Source: Neoarius graeffei (lineage: Eukaryota > Chordata > Actinopteri > Siluriformes > Ariidae). Taken from it: a stretch of DNA of 64,000 bases. Below the pieces are notes generated by a model. The model was not told the DNA's origin. It searched no databases and was given only the letters and a program-made list of their open reading frames with translations. The DNA is taken from contig NC_083571.1 in assembly GCF_027579695.1 (NCBI RefSeq), positions 73,140,279 through 73,204,278 on the forward strand, given 5' to 3'. The position numbers were made by a program, and so were the translations under genes. Below, in pieces: positions 63,907-64,000 of the stretch (positions within the stretch are counted from its first letter, which is position 1; every line of letters starts with the position of its first letter).

Positions 63907-64000
63907 GTAGGAGCCAGTTTTCCTTTTATTTCTTGTCATGCCATAATTGTCCATTGGGGGGCACCATGATGTAATTGGTCACAGCAATATATGGGGGAAC
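63907..64000 (+). repeat. BEL/Pao 3' LTR, first 94 bases
   Basis: Matches 55810-55903 almost exactly (one G/A difference near the start). The rest is outside the window. The high match suggests a fairly young insertion despite the coding damage. Confidence 0.9.

Larger units (their letters stand above)
55810..64000 (+). mobile_element. BEL/Pao LTR retrotransposon, damaged, 3' LTR cut by window end
   Basis: The 5' LTR (55810-56535) and the first 94 bases of the 3' LTR (63907 on) begin with the same sequence (TGTARGAGCCAGTTTTCC). Between them are gag, protease, reverse transcriptase, RNase H and integrase of BEL/Pao type in plus orientation. Several frameshifts and one in-frame stop show it is inactive. 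A CACTA-type MITE sits in gag. Confidence 0.9.

Overview
The window reads as teleost fish DNA: three full and two partial copies of a tRNA-derived SINE, Tc1/mariner, hAT, Harbinger, CACTA-like and piggyBac-like DNA transposons, L2-, Rex1/CR1-, RTE- and L1/Tx1-type LINEs, a Gypsy chromovirus-type element and a BEL/Pao element. I found no convincing host gene. Nearly everything is transposable-element sequence, much of it nested, and many insertions can be ordered from target-site duplications (TSDs) and terminal inverted repeats (TIRs).

Layout. 1-504 is the end of a Tc1 element, 505-1795 an L1/Tx1-like LINE 3' part, then a SINE and a small MITE. From about 4.1 to 39.7 kb one minus-strand APE-type LINE (LINE A) is the scaffold. 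Its pieces (4112-4262, 4386-4773, 21087-21490, 24671-25247, 39069-39681) are separated by three large insertions. (1) 4774-21078: a hAT-like element with 16-bp perfect TIRs and an 8-bp TSD, holding a 14.7-kb CMC/CACTA-like transposon (5599-20294). That transposon carries a SAM-domain gene whose first coding intron contains a C2H2/TNP2-like transposase gene, itself broken by two further hAT elements. (2) 21499-24663: an element that has captured the start of a RecQ-like helicase, holding a Harbinger-like and an ISL2EU-like element. (3) 25252-39064: a foldback element split at its palindromic centre by a piggyBac-like element (25384-38942), which contains an L2-like LINE (LINE B), which contains an apparently young, intact Gypsy element (31453-36784).

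From 39.7 to 47 kb there are decayed RTE-like LINE pieces and a hAT nested in a hAT. 47.1-49.7 kb has two Tc1 families, one nearly complete. 49.86-55.4 kb is an almost full-length L2-like LINE (LINE C). 55.8 kb to the end is a BEL/Pao element with a CACTA-type MITE in gag; its 3' LTR runs off the window.

How the parts work together. The Gypsy element has all the parts expected of a mobile copy: LTRs, PPT, gag, frameshifted pol, and an 11-nt primer site complementary to its own LTR, implying Tf1/sushi-like self-priming. Its LTR also contains perfect RNA polymerase III A- and B-box matches. The CMC-like element has TIRs, subterminal repeats, heat-shock-element-like promoter motifs and two overlapping genes laid out like tnpA/tnpD of plant En/Spm. 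All calls come from reading the sequence; no database search was possible.
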